Shown here: positions 35,646-45,534 of the stretch, piece after piece
Layout: each line of letters begins with the position of its first letter
How positions within the stretch are numbered: position 1 is the stretch's first letter
Assembly (NCBI GenBank): GCA_965212525.1
Contig: CBDBVC010000042.1
Span: forward strand, 1-64,000
Direction of reading: 5' to 3'
Origin: SZUA-38 sp965212525
GTDB lineage: Bacteria > Pseudomonadota > Gammaproteobacteria > Xanthomonadales > SZUA-38
Length of the DNA stretch: 64,000 bases
Translations under genes and position numbers: made by a program
The notes under the pieces: generated by a model
What the model was told of the DNA's origin: nothing
The model's input: the letters and a program-made list of their open reading frames with translations, nothing else
Database searches by the model: none

Positions 35646-36857
35646 CTATTCGAAGCCGTTTTCGAAAACCACCGAACGACTGATGTTTTCGCGAAATTGT
35701 GCAACGATGAGTCGGGTTTGTTCAAGCGAACGGGCATTATCGCGTTCGTCTGCTACACCGGTGGGGAGGCCATTGAACATCACATCGGGATTGGAGAAAT
35801 ACTGTCGTCTGCTGCAGCCGTTTGAACAGTTGCTTGAATAGGACATAACGGTTCGGTATTCGCCATCATGCCAGTGCCCGAACGACCAGGGGTAGGATCC
35901 ACCGTTTGGAAATGCAGATGAATTCTCCGGGTTGTGTTCCAGCCCCATGTTGTGCCCGAACTCATGCGCGAAAGACAGATTGCCGACCGCACAGCCACGG
36001 GCCGTGACCTGAAATGCCAGACCGGCAAAGCCCGGGCCCGGGTTCCGCATGACATAACCACGACCACAGGCATCGGTTGAATTGACGATCAGGCTGACCA
36101 TGTCGGCCCTGTGAATATCACGCAGTGCCGCGACTTCGGCGCTGTTTCTGACAAATTGCAGATCAGTCGACGAATCGCCCGAATCGTTGTAATTGACCAG
36201 CACAGTGTGTGCCAGATTGATCATGGTTGGTACGCCCGAGTTGATCAGAGAGGCGTTCATGGCGTCCACTGCAGACTGGGCTACAGCAGCAATCTGGTTA
36301 GTGCCACCAGCACCGGCTTCAGCCTGTGGCGTGTAGACGACGAGGACATCAATAATTGAGCCGTCATCGTTACGGCTGGCGCTCACTCGCAATGAGGGAG
36401 GAGCATTATCAGTCGATGTCAGTGGCTCGACTTCACTGACGATGCAATCTGCAATATCGGGCATCCTGACAGCAGCAATGCGGATTCTGTTTTCATCCAG
36501 TGGTGTGATCTCGTAGACGTCACTGTCCAGTTCAATTCGGCCCGAGACTGCCTTTCCCACCACGGCAAAGTGGGCATTGACCTGACCAGCATCGGCACTG
36601 CTGCCAAACCAGCTGGCGGCGTTGTCCCTGTGTTGCTCAACCCAGAGCTGTGAAAACACGGCATCCCCTCCACCTGGTAGCGGCAAGCTGACAGCAGATT
36701 CCGAGAGCAGTCGTGCAGTGTCGACACGTGCCGTCAATGCCTCGCCATCCTGTGAATGGTACAACTCGGTCAGTAGCGATTGCGCAACAGAGAATGAAGG
36801 CAGCAGGCAACTTGCCAGCACTAGCAGTGAACGTATCAGGGTTTGTGACTGGCTCAT
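35646..36857 (-). CDS. secreted M12-type (reprolysin-like) metallopeptidase
   Basis: After a signal peptide (about 10-26, ending SVAQ) comes a propeptide-like region (30-150) and a metzincin domain with HEFGHNMGLEHNP and the Met-turn segment VMSYSSN. The family cleaves proteins outside the cell. The C-terminus ends VVFENGFE, a short tail seen on secreted proteins of several gammaproteobacteria (from memory, role not known). It lies next to a longer homologue at 36976-39105, apparently from duplication. Confidence 0.86.
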   Translation of the reverse strand: MSQSQTLIRSLLVLASCLLPSFSVAQSLLTELYHSQDGEALTARVDTARLLSESAVSLPLPGGGDAVFSQLWVEQHRDNAASWFGSSADAGQVNAHFAVVGKAVSGRIELDSDVYEITPLDENRIRIAAVRMPDIADCIVSEVEPLTSTDNAPPSLRVSASRNDDGSIIDVLVVYTPQAEAGAGGTNQIAAVAQSAVDAMNASLINSGVPTMINLAHTVLVNYNDSGDSSTDLQFVRNSAEVAALRDIHRADMVSLIVNSTDACGRGYVMRNPGPGFAGLAFQVTARGCAVGNLSFAHEFGHNMGLEHNPENSSAFPNGGSYPWSFGHWHDGEYRTVMSYSSNCSNGCSRRQYFSNPDVMFNGLPTGVADERDNARSLEQTRLIVAQFRENISRSVVFENGFE

Positions 36858-36924
36858 CTGTGTCCGTTTGTGAGTCTGTATCTGCCCGGGTCTGGCAGAC
36901 ACTATCTCATTTTAATACGCAATA

Positions 36925-36947
36925 GAACCCGGAATGAGTTCGGGTTC
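36925..36947. terminator. possible hairpin after the longer M12 gene
   Basis: GAACCCG (36925-36931) and CGGGTTC (36941-36947) make a 7-bp stem with a 9-base loop, 29 bases after the end of the 709-residue peptidase gene. No run of T follows on either strand, so it may be a weak terminator or a transcript-end stabiliser. Confidence 0.35.
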
Positions 36948-36975
36948 ACAATTAAGGGCAATGCTGCTTTCAGGA

Positions 36976-39105
36976 TTACCGGTCTGGTCCACAGAAGCTG
37001 TTGCTCGCCAGTCTCGACAGTGACGACGTTGTGCTGGTGATGATGTCGACAATGGTGACCTGACCAGGTGTGATGCCGTCACGCATCGACTCCAGACCAT
37101 CAAAATCGATACCCGGATCCTGTGGGGAGATTGTCATGAAGCCGTTTCCGGGCCTGGGGCTGTATCGTGCATTGGTACTGCTGCCGTCAGCCTGAATGCC
37201 CGCATCAGTCTGGCTGAAATTGTCAATGATCTGCCAGGTCGGCGTCAGCAACGCCTGACCTGGCTGTTGGTCCTGGTATCCGAACCAGGCGCCAAAAAGC
37301 TGCAGACTGCTGCCAGCGAATGTGTATTGCAGTCTGCCCTGAGCCGGCCTGGCAGGATCGAAAAGAACCTGCCCAAATCGATCACAGAACACGTCCGGGC
37401 TGTCAGTTGTCGGTAACAGTGCAGTGAATGTCTGAGAGATGGCCAGGCCATGAAACGGGTTTTCTGAAAAATAATCCGGATCGAACTGTGTCGAAGCAGA
37501 CAGCATATCGCTCAGTTCCTGCTCAACAGCATCAGAGAAATCAAAATCGATCATGAGCCTGTCCGCCAGTCGGATGCCATCATCGCTCAGTATCAGGGAT
37601 TTTTCAGCCACACCAATGGCCACTAAGGGCGTGCCCTCGTCGCTGAGGTCTCCGGTAGGCATGAAAACGGGTAGTCGGTAACTGTCGCCACTGGGTGGAA
37701 TCTCGGATTGCAGCACCAGCCAGCCTGGCGTGCCGTCCGGCAGATTGGTGAACAGGACAGAGAAGTCTGTCACTGTGGCATCAACTGCATCACCACCCAG
37801 CAGGTTGGCGCTGAGCATCCCCTGCCTCGGAACGTTATCTGCGGCCCAGGCATTGTTCATCAGGCGGGCCGGAAACAGCGGATTCTCGCTTGCGAATGCC
37901 GTATTGGGGTTTTGCATGAAATTGGCCACAATCGGTGCGCTGTTGCGGATCGTGGTGGCATTGTCACGCTCACCCGGAATTCCGGTCGAACGGTCATCGA
38001 TGATGATCTCCGGGTTCGAATACCAGGGGATTCGCTCACATTCGGTAAAACATACTGCACCAATCGACATGACGGTACGATAGCGACCATTGTGCCAGTG
38101 ACCGAAAGCGGCTGGATAGGCAGCGATGTCCGGTGTGGCTGCCGTGTCTTCGGGATTGTGCTGCATGCCCAGATTATGGCCGACTTCATGGGCAAAGGTG
38201 AGACCGGCCACGGCACAGTCAGCAGCTGAGATGGAATAGGCCGAATCCGAAAACCCGGGCCCGGGATCGTTCATGATGAAGGCGCGGCCGCAGGAGGGAA
38301 TCAGATCAACCAGCATCGCGACCAGGTCGGCGTGATGGGCCTCTCGCAGCTGTTCGACACGGGGGCTTGCCTGCATCCAGTCCAGGTCGTCACCCGAATC
38401 ACCGCTCTCAGCATAATCAGCTGCTTCGATGGCCACCAGATTCAGCCGTGTGCTGACGCCCGAATTACTGAATGCGAGATTGGTTGATTCCACCGATGCC
38501 ATGGCGATGGCCTGAATCGCTTCGACGGATCCCGCATAGGCTTCGGCCGGTTGCGAATACAGCACCAGTATATCGATCTCGGCAGCTGAGTCTTTGATCG
38601 CATGGCGTGGCGGCGTGTTGGCTGGTGCGACATTGGGAGGACTGGTTGCCAGAGACTGTGCCGGTGCATGAACCGACTCACAACCATCAGCACGCGTTTT
38701 GAATGGCTGGATCTGCACAACACCAGCCCCGGCTGGTCGAATCACATAGCTGTCGGTTCCGACATAGATTGCACCGGCGATGGCCTCACCGGCGCTGGAG
38801 AGAACGACGGATGATTCAGACCAGCCCTGAATTCGGCCTCGCCAGCTCTGTCCATGATTCGATATCTGATGTGAATCAAGCCTGAGTATTATCCGGGGCG
38901 AACCTGGATCGTGAACTGCTGCCAGTAGCTGCATCTGCTGACCCGACTCAGACTTGATGCGCTCGAGGTGCCAGTTCTGGTCGGACTGTGCCGCGATGGC
39001 CTGCCTGAATGTGTCGTGTGTCGCCGATTCGGCAGGATTGCCCGCCCAGCTGTCGGTAGCAATCAGCAAGGTCAGGGCCAGCAGGCCAGTCATGCGCGAA
39101 TTCAT
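36976..39105 (-). CDS. secreted M12-type metallopeptidase with C-terminal extension
   Basis: A 709-residue protein with a signal peptide (about 1-21, ending SWAG), a propeptide-like domain and a metzincin domain (HEVGHNLGMQHNPED and VMSIGAVC). The metzincin domain aligns with the product of 35646-36857 (AQSAVDAMNASLINSGV here AMASVESTNLAFSNSGV). About 300 extra residues follow, beta-rich with TGDLSDEGTPLVAIG and no recognised family. It is probably exported and may act on extracellular protein. Confidence 0.86.
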   Translation of the reverse strand: MNSRMTGLLALTLLIATDSWAGNPAESATHDTFRQAIAAQSDQNWHLERIKSESGQQMQLLAAVHDPGSPRIILRLDSHQISNHGQSWRGRIQGWSESSVVLSSAGEAIAGAIYVGTDSYVIRPAGAGVVQIQPFKTRADGCESVHAPAQSLATSPPNVAPANTPPRHAIKDSAAEIDILVLYSQPAEAYAGSVEAIQAIAMASVESTNLAFSNSGVSTRLNLVAIEAADYAESGDSGDDLDWMQASPRVEQLREAHHADLVAMLVDLIPSCGRAFIMNDPGPGFSDSAYSISAADCAVAGLTFAHEVGHNLGMQHNPEDTAATPDIAAYPAAFGHWHNGRYRTVMSIGAVCFTECERIPWYSNPEIIIDDRSTGIPGERDNATTIRNSAPIVANFMQNPNTAFASENPLFPARLMNNAWAADNVPRQGMLSANLLGGDAVDATVTDFSVLFTNLPDGTPGWLVLQSEIPPSGDSYRLPVFMPTGDLSDEGTPLVAIGVAEKSLILSDDGIRLADRLMIDFDFSDAVEQELSDMLSASTQFDPDYFSENPFHGLAISQTFTALLPTTDSPDVFCDRFGQVLFDPARPAQGRLQYTFAGSSLQLFGAWFGYQDQQPGQALLTPTWQIIDNFSQTDAGIQADGSSTNARYSPRPGNGFMTISPQDPGIDFDGLESMRDGITPGQVTIVDIITSTTSSLSRLASNSFCGPDR

Positions 39106-39120
39106 GTTCCGATTCCGTTA

Positions 39121-40276
<1,156 letters not shown>

Positions 40277-40717
40277 CTGTCTGTTTTCTCCTCTGATTGC
40301 AGGGCTTGATGGAATCCGCCTGAATTCTGACTCGGATAGCTGATCAGTTCAGCTGTCTGCTCATTATGATGGTGTCGAAAACACGCTTTTGAAAGTGTCG
40401 TCTGTCATGACGACCTTGCCATTGTTCTCGAGCCTGGAGTCGCCAGGTGGGTCGTCATTTGCTGCAGTATACGAAATTGCACCGGATTTTTGGATTGTAT
40501 TTCACGAAAGGGTGTTTCTAAAAAAACACGCTTCAAGTACAATATCGCGTTTGTAAGACGCTTTAATTTCATTGGGGATTTGGATTTCGCTGACGATCGG
40601 TTTCAGTGCCGGGTAACGGGGAGGCTTGCCGCTGTTCTCTGCCCGTCTGTTTTCCGCTCGCAGACACTGGCTGATCAACTCAAATCAGTCATTTCCCCGT
40701 GACTCTAGGAGAAACAC
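40277..40717. promoter_or_regulatory. divergent degS/petA promoter region with inverted repeats
   Basis: This gap holds no convincing gene. On the petA side a TACAAT -10-like box lies at 40538-40543. The palindrome GTGTTT-N6-AAACAC (40512-40529) covers the place of the -35 element and could be an operator. Further upstream, ATGACGAC (40407-40414) pairs with GTCGTCAT (40451-40458), with an inner CCTGG/CCAGG stem (40433-40447), so a cruciform or RNA hairpin is possible. The petA ATG has AGGAG upstream (40709). Confidence 0.5.
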
Positions 40718-41317
40718 ATGTCTAGTGATGGCATTAACACGACCCGGCGCAATCTGCTGATTACCACAGCGGGTGTTGGCGCAATCGGTGTGATTGGCGC
40801 ATCCGTTCCGTTTTTGAGTATGTGGTCACCGAGTGAGCGGGCCAAGGCTGCCGGCGCGCCGATTGAACTGGATATCAGCAAGCTCGAGCCTGGGCAGAAG
40901 CTGAACGGCAAGTGGCGAGGCAAGGTGGTCTGGGTGGTTCGCAGAACGACTGAAATGCTCGATGCTCTCGACAATCACCGTGACAGTCTTCTTGATCCGG
41001 ATTCGCAAAACGAAGAGCAGCAACCCAAATATGCTGCCAACAGCACACGTGCTCTCAACGACGAGTACATGGTGTTGCTGGGTGTGTGTACGCACCTCGG
41101 TTGTGCCCCCAAGTACGTTCCCGAGATTGAACCTCAGCCATTTGATTCAGAGTGGAACGGCGGTTTCTATTGCCCATGCCACAACAGTCGTTTTGATCTG
41201 GCCGGTCGAGTCTATAGCGGCGTACCCGCACCATCGAATCTTCCCGTACCACCGCATCACTTTATTGACGATTCCACCATACTGATCGGGATCCATCCTG
41301 AAGGAGTTGACGCATGA
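40718..41317 (+). CDS. petA: ubiquinol-cytochrome c reductase, Rieske iron-sulfur subunit
   Basis: A twin-arginine-type anchor (TRRNLL followed by a hydrophobic stretch) leads to the Rieske domain. Its [2Fe-2S] ligands lie in CTHLGC and CPCHNSRFD. This is the first subunit of the bc1 complex, which moves electrons from ubiquinol to cytochrome c and pumps protons. Its stop overlaps petB as ATGA. The gene heads the petABC-sspAB operon. Confidence 0.96.
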   Translation: MSSDGINTTRRNLLITTAGVGAIGVIGASVPFLSMWSPSERAKAAGAPIELDISKLEPGQKLNGKWRGKVVWVVRRTTEMLDALDNHRDSLLDPDSQNEEQQPKYAANSTRALNDEYMVLLGVCTHLGCAPKYVPEIEPQPFDSEWNGGFYCPCHNSRFDLAGRVYSGVPAPSNLPVPPHHFIDDSTILIGIHPEGVDA

Positions 41318-42558
41318 ACAAGCCTCAGGGTGTCATCAGCCGGTCCATGACCGGGTTCATGAGCTGGGTTGACAAGCGCCTGCCTGTCAGTCAGTTCTAT
41401 TCCGATCATCTGTCAAATTACTTCGCACCGAAGAATTTCAACCTCTGGTACTACTTCGGTTCACTGGCGCTGATTGTTCTGGTCAACCAGATCATCACCG
41501 GTATCTGGCTCACCATGCACTACAAGCCCGATGCGGCAGAAGCCTTTGCCTCGGTTGAATACATCATGCGTGATGTGCCCTACGGCGACCTGATTCGTTA
41601 CATGCACTCGACGGGCGCATCGCTGTTTTTCGTGGTGATTTACCTGCACATGTTCCGCGGCATCATCTATGGTTCACATCGCAAGCCCAGAGAGCTGATC
41701 TGGGTGTTTGGCGTACTGATCTTCCTCTGCCTGATGGCCGAGGCCTTCATGGGCTACGTCCTGCCATGGGGTCAGATGTCATTCTGGGGTGCCCAGGTGA
41801 TTGTCAACCTGTTCGGTGCCATACCCTATATTGGTGAAGATCTCTCGATCTGGATTCGGGGTGACTATGTGATCTCCGATGCCACGCTGAACCGGTTCTT
41901 TGCACTGCACGTGATCGCCATGCCACTGGCCATCCTGGCCCTGGTGGTGCTGCATCTGGCAGCGCTGCACACCGTGGGCTCCAACAACCCGGATGGTGTG
42001 GAAATCAAGAAACTGAAGGACGAGAACGGCAACCCGGTGGATGGTATTCCGTTCCACCCGTATTACACGGTCAAGGATACCTTCGGCATTGGCATGTTCC
42101 TGATGCTGTTCGCGTTCATTGTGTTCTTTGCACCTGAAATGGGTGGCTGGTTCCTGGAACATGACAACTTTGTCGAGGCCAACCCGCTGCAAACGCCGGA
42201 ACACATCAAGCCGGTGTGGTATTTCACACCGTACTACGCCATGTTGCGGGCCGTGCCAGACAAGTTCCTCGGCGTGGTGGTGATGGGTGCAGCGGTCATG
42301 ATCCTGTTCGCACTGCCCTGGCTGGACAAGAGCAAGGTCAGGTCGATCCGTTACAAGGGCATGATCTGGAAAGTCATGCTGACCCTGTTCGTGGTTTCAT
42401 TCATTGGTCTAGGCTGGTTGGGTGCACAACCTGGCAGTACTGTTCAGACCATGTTTGCACGCGGATTCACGGCCTTCTACTTCGTGTTTTTCCTGGCCAT
42501 GCCGTGGTGGACCCGAATGGACAAGTCCAAACCCGAACCTGAGCGAGTGACGAAATGA
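41314..42558 (+). CDS. petB: ubiquinol-cytochrome c reductase, cytochrome b
   Basis: The 414-residue membrane protein carries the two heme-b histidine pairs in RYMHSTGASLFFVVIYLHMF and FALHVIAMPLAILALVVLHLAALH. The Qo-site block PEHIKPVWYFTPYYAMLRA is the family PEWY-like region (here KPVWYF). It spans the inner membrane with about eight helices and is coupled by overlapping codons to petA and petC. Confidence 0.96.
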   Translation: MNKPQGVISRSMTGFMSWVDKRLPVSQFYSDHLSNYFAPKNFNLWYYFGSLALIVLVNQIITGIWLTMHYKPDAAEAFASVEYIMRDVPYGDLIRYMHSTGASLFFVVIYLHMFRGIIYGSHRKPRELIWVFGVLIFLCLMAEAFMGYVLPWGQMSFWGAQVIVNLFGAIPYIGEDLSIWIRGDYVISDATLNRFFALHVIAMPLAILALVVLHLAALHTVGSNNPDGVEIKKLKDENGNPVDGIPFHPYYTVKDTFGIGMFLMLFAFIVFFAPEMGGWFLEHDNFVEANPLQTPEHIKPVWYFTPYYAMLRAVPDKFLGVVVMGAAVMILFALPWLDKSKVRSIRYKGMIWKVMLTLFVVSFIGLGWLGAQPGSTVQTMFARGFTAFYFVFFLAMPWWTRMDKSKPEPERVTK

Positions 42559-43310
42559 AGAAACTGATTCTCGGAATAATCCTCTGTCTGTCAGCCAATG
42601 CAGTCCTTGCTGCCGGCGGTGGTGTCGTGCTGGATTCGGCACCGATCAATCTGAACAGCAAACAATCGCTGCAGAATGGCGCCAAGCTGTTTGTCAATTA
42701 CTGCCAGGCCTGTCATTCGGCCAAGTTCATGCGTTACAAGCGCCTGATGGAAGATCTTGACCTGACCGAAGAACAGGTGCTGTCGGAATTCACCTTTGAT
42801 CCGAACGCGAAAATTGGTGATCTGATGACCAAGGGCGCTAGTTCAGAGGACCAGAAAGTCTGGTTCAATGATGCCGAGCCACCTGATCTGTCCGTGATCT
42901 CACGCGTCTATGGTGCCGACTGGCTGTACACGTTCCTGCGTGCATTTTACAAGGATGATTCCCGTCCCCTGGGATGGGGCAACACGGTCAAGGTGGTCAA
43001 CATGCCGCATCCGTTCTGGAGCCTGCAGGGCACGCAGGAACTGATCGAGGATGAGTCTCATGCCGAAGAGGGTGATTCGGGTCACGGTGCGGCTACGGCC
43101 ACCGCAAACCTGAAGATCACCAAACCCGGTACGATGACCGAACAGGAATTCGATGATGCCATGGCCGATCTGACCACCTTTCTGGTCTATCTGGGCGAGC
43201 CCGGACAGATGGCACGCAAATCACTTGGATGGAAAGTCATCATTTATCTGGCTTTGTTCACATTTCTTGCCTATCTGCTGAAAGTAGAATACTGGCGGGA
43301 TATCCACTAG
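42555..43310 (+). CDS. petC: ubiquinol-cytochrome c reductase, cytochrome c1
   Basis: A signal peptide (about 1-20) precedes the heme-binding CQACH motif, in VNYCQACHSAKFMRYKR. A C-terminal membrane anchor follows (WKVIIYLALFTFLAYLLKVEYW). Length 251 fits proteobacterial cytochrome c1. It passes electrons from the Rieske cluster to soluble cytochrome c, and its start overlaps petB as ATGA. Confidence 0.95.
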   Translation: MKKLILGIILCLSANAVLAAGGGVVLDSAPINLNSKQSLQNGAKLFVNYCQACHSAKFMRYKRLMEDLDLTEEQVLSEFTFDPNAKIGDLMTKGASSEDQKVWFNDAEPPDLSVISRVYGADWLYTFLRAFYKDDSRPLGWGNTVKVVNMPHPFWSLQGTQELIEDESHAEEGDSGHGAATATANLKITKPGTMTEQEFDDAMADLTTFLVYLGEPGQMARKSLGWKVIIYLALFTFLAYLLKVEYWRDIH

Positions 43311-43334
43311 GTCTCTTTCAGGAGAAAAAATCAC

Positions 43335-43958
43335 GTGGCAATCAGCAATAAGGGCAGATCGGTCATCGTTCTGTATTCGTCGCCGAATTCAATCGATTCA
43401 CACCGTGCCCGATTCGTGCTTGCGGAAAAGGGAATTACCGTCGAGATCATCGAGGTGGATCCGGAAAATCCACCAGAGGATCTCATTGACCTGAATCCCT
43501 ATCAGAAAACTCTGACACTGGTGGATCGTGACCTGGTTCTGTATGACGCGGCTGTCATCACCGAATACCTGGATGAACGCTATCCACATCCGCCACTGAT
43601 GCCGGTTGATCCGGTGTCCAGGGCACGCCTGCGTCTGGCCATGCACCGAATCATGAACGACTGGTATCCGCTGGCAGCCGATATCGAGCATGGTTCGAAG
43701 AAAGCGGCCGACGCCGCCCGCAAGCAGCTCGCCGATGCACTGCTCAGTTCGGATGAAATATTCGGTTTTGCCGATCACTTTCTGAATGAGGATCTGACCC
43801 TGGTCGATTGCGCGCTGGCGCCATTGCTGTGGCGTCTTGAGCATTATGGTGTTCAGCTCAGCACCAAGGCCAAGGGTGTCGAAAAGTACTGCAAGCGTCT
43901 GTTTGCACGCCGCTCATTTTCCGAGAGCCTGTCAGAACAAGAGAAACTGATGCGGTGA
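43335..43958 (+). CDS. sspA: stringent starvation protein A
   Basis: SspA is a glutathione-S-transferase-fold protein that binds RNA polymerase in stress. Landmarks are VIVLYSSPNSIDSHRARFVLAEKGI, LYDAAVITEYLDERYPHPPLMP and the C-terminal helical half. Start is GTG (43335), with AGGAG ahead of it. In beta- and gammaproteobacteria sspA regularly follows petC, as here. Length (207) is typical. Confidence 0.93.
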   Translation: MAISNKGRSVIVLYSSPNSIDSHRARFVLAEKGITVEIIEVDPENPPEDLIDLNPYQKTLTLVDRDLVLYDAAVITEYLDERYPHPPLMPVDPVSRARLRLAMHRIMNDWYPLAADIEHGSKKAADAARKQLADALLSSDEIFGFADHFLNEDLTLVDCALAPLLWRLEHYGVQLSTKAKGVEKYCKRLFARRSFSESLSEQEKLMR

Positions 43959-44347
43959 TGACACCGACTCGTCCTTATCTGATACGGGCCTTGTACGAGT
44001 GGATCAATGACAATCAGATGACGCCGCACATCCTGGTTGATGTCGGAGTCGATGGTGTTGAAGTGCCGCAGAATCTGGCCACTGATAACACACTGACGCT
44101 GAACATATCCCAGACTGCGGTCATTGGCCTGGAGCTGGATAACGACTGGATCACGTTCAGTGCACGGTTTTCCGGTCAGAGCCAGTACATCAGGGTACCG
44201 GTTCGAGCCGTACTGGCTGTCTATGCCAGGGAGAGTGGCAAGGGCATGATGTTTCCATCCTCGGAAGAGGGTGAAGACCCGGATGATCCGGATTCGGGTA
44301 CTGAATCGACAAAGCAGCGCGCACCACATCTGAAAATCATCAAGTAG
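43955..44347 (+). CDS. sspB: ClpXP protease specificity-enhancing factor SspB
   Basis: The opening RPYLIRALYEWINDNQMTPHILVDV and the later block VPQNLATDNTLTLNIS match SspB, which delivers ssrA-tagged proteins to ClpXP. The acidic C-terminal tail carries the ClpX-binding motif region (PHLKIIK at the end). It overlaps sspA as ATGA and closes the operon. No clear terminator follows. Confidence 0.93.
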   Translation: MMTPTRPYLIRALYEWINDNQMTPHILVDVGVDGVEVPQNLATDNTLTLNISQTAVIGLELDNDWITFSARFSGQSQYIRVPVRAVLAVYARESGKGMMFPSSEEGEDPDDPDSGTESTKQRAPHLKIIK

Positions 44348-44576
44348 ACGGTTTACTGATTGAGCTGCAGAGCAAGACACTGACAATAAGCTGCTGATAA
44401 GAAACAGATTCTGTCACTGTGCTCACGATCACAATTTGTCTCATTACACCCTGTTATGAGACCAAGTCGCTTGATCATGTGTGTGAAAGAAATTATTGTG
44501 GATGACACGAAGCTCATTCGTTACACTAAGACTACGAGTCAAACTGAATGAATACAGGGAACTTTCGGGGGACAAT

Positions 44577-45404
44577 ATGAAACTTGTTTTTCCCAATGGT
44601 GAGTTGGAACAGATTGATTTGCAACCCGGCACCACCACAATAGGCAGTGGTGAGGATTGCGACATTGTTCTGGATGCTGATGGGGTGTCAGCTACTCATG
44701 CCAGGCTGGAAATCGGACAGCAGGGACTGGTGATTGAAGTCGATGACGCGACAAACATCACACGTGTCAACGGTACGCTGGTTGTTGTAAGGACCCGTAT
44801 TTCTCCCGGTGATGCCCTGCTGATTGGTACAGTGACCTGTCAGGTCAACTCAGGCGCAGCCACGCCTGCCAAAAAGCCCGCACCACCACCGATTCAAAGA
44901 GCGTCCAAGGAAGATCAGGAAGAAGATGGTGCGACCAAGATTCGCATGGCCATACCCAAGTATTTGCTGAGGGGTGTTTCCGGCAGTACATTCGGCAAGA
45001 ACTTTCCCCTGTACAAGGATACGACCATCGGTCGACACAGCGAATGTGATATCTGTCTTGCTGGTGATGAAGTTTCACGCAAACACGCGAAGATTTCAGT
45101 CACCATGGATGGCCTGACCGTCGAGGACATGGGTTCATCCAACGGCACATTCATCAACGGCAAACAGGTTGAAAAAGGCAAGCTGAGCCCCGGCGATGAA
45201 CTCAGGCTGGATACAGTCCGTTTTCTGGTTCAGGTTCCAGGCATGGAACAGCCGCCTGCGGGTGAAACCCAGGACGCTACAAATGACACAGCGCCTGAAG
45301 AATCTGTTCCCGAGAAGAAATCGGCCTCTGGTGTCATCATTGCGGTCGTCGTGATCGTGATTGCAGCAGCGGCAGCGGGTGGTAAGTTCGCTGGCCTGTA
45401 TTGA
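44577..45404 (+). CDS. FHA-domain protein with C-terminal membrane helix
   Basis: The first FHA-like domain (about residues 1-90) lacks the usual phosphothreonine-binding residues. The second (about 140-225) is clear, with TIGRHSECDICLAGDEVSRKHAKI and GSSNGTFING. A single C-terminal helix (ASGVIIAVVVIVIAAAAAGG) anchors it. It likely binds phosphothreonine on a partner protein; no kinase gene is nearby. The ATG at 44577 has GGGGG upstream. Confidence 0.83.
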   Translation: MKLVFPNGELEQIDLQPGTTTIGSGEDCDIVLDADGVSATHARLEIGQQGLVIEVDDATNITRVNGTLVVVRTRISPGDALLIGTVTCQVNSGAATPAKKPAPPPIQRASKEDQEEDGATKIRMAIPKYLLRGVSGSTFGKNFPLYKDTTIGRHSECDICLAGDEVSRKHAKISVTMDGLTVEDMGSSNGTFINGKQVEKGKLSPGDELRLDTVRFLVQVPGMEQPPAGETQDATNDTAPEESVPEKKSASGVIIAVVVIVIAAAAAGGKFAGLY

Positions 45405-45534
45405 CGGCGTTTGCCGGACAGTCAGCTGCTATGACTGTCTGCCTGCTTCAACCCGTTCAACTGTAGTCATGGCCGGTCATGACAGATCCTGCCTCGCCGC
45501 TGAAGACAACCACAGACCCGCTGTCTGAACACTC

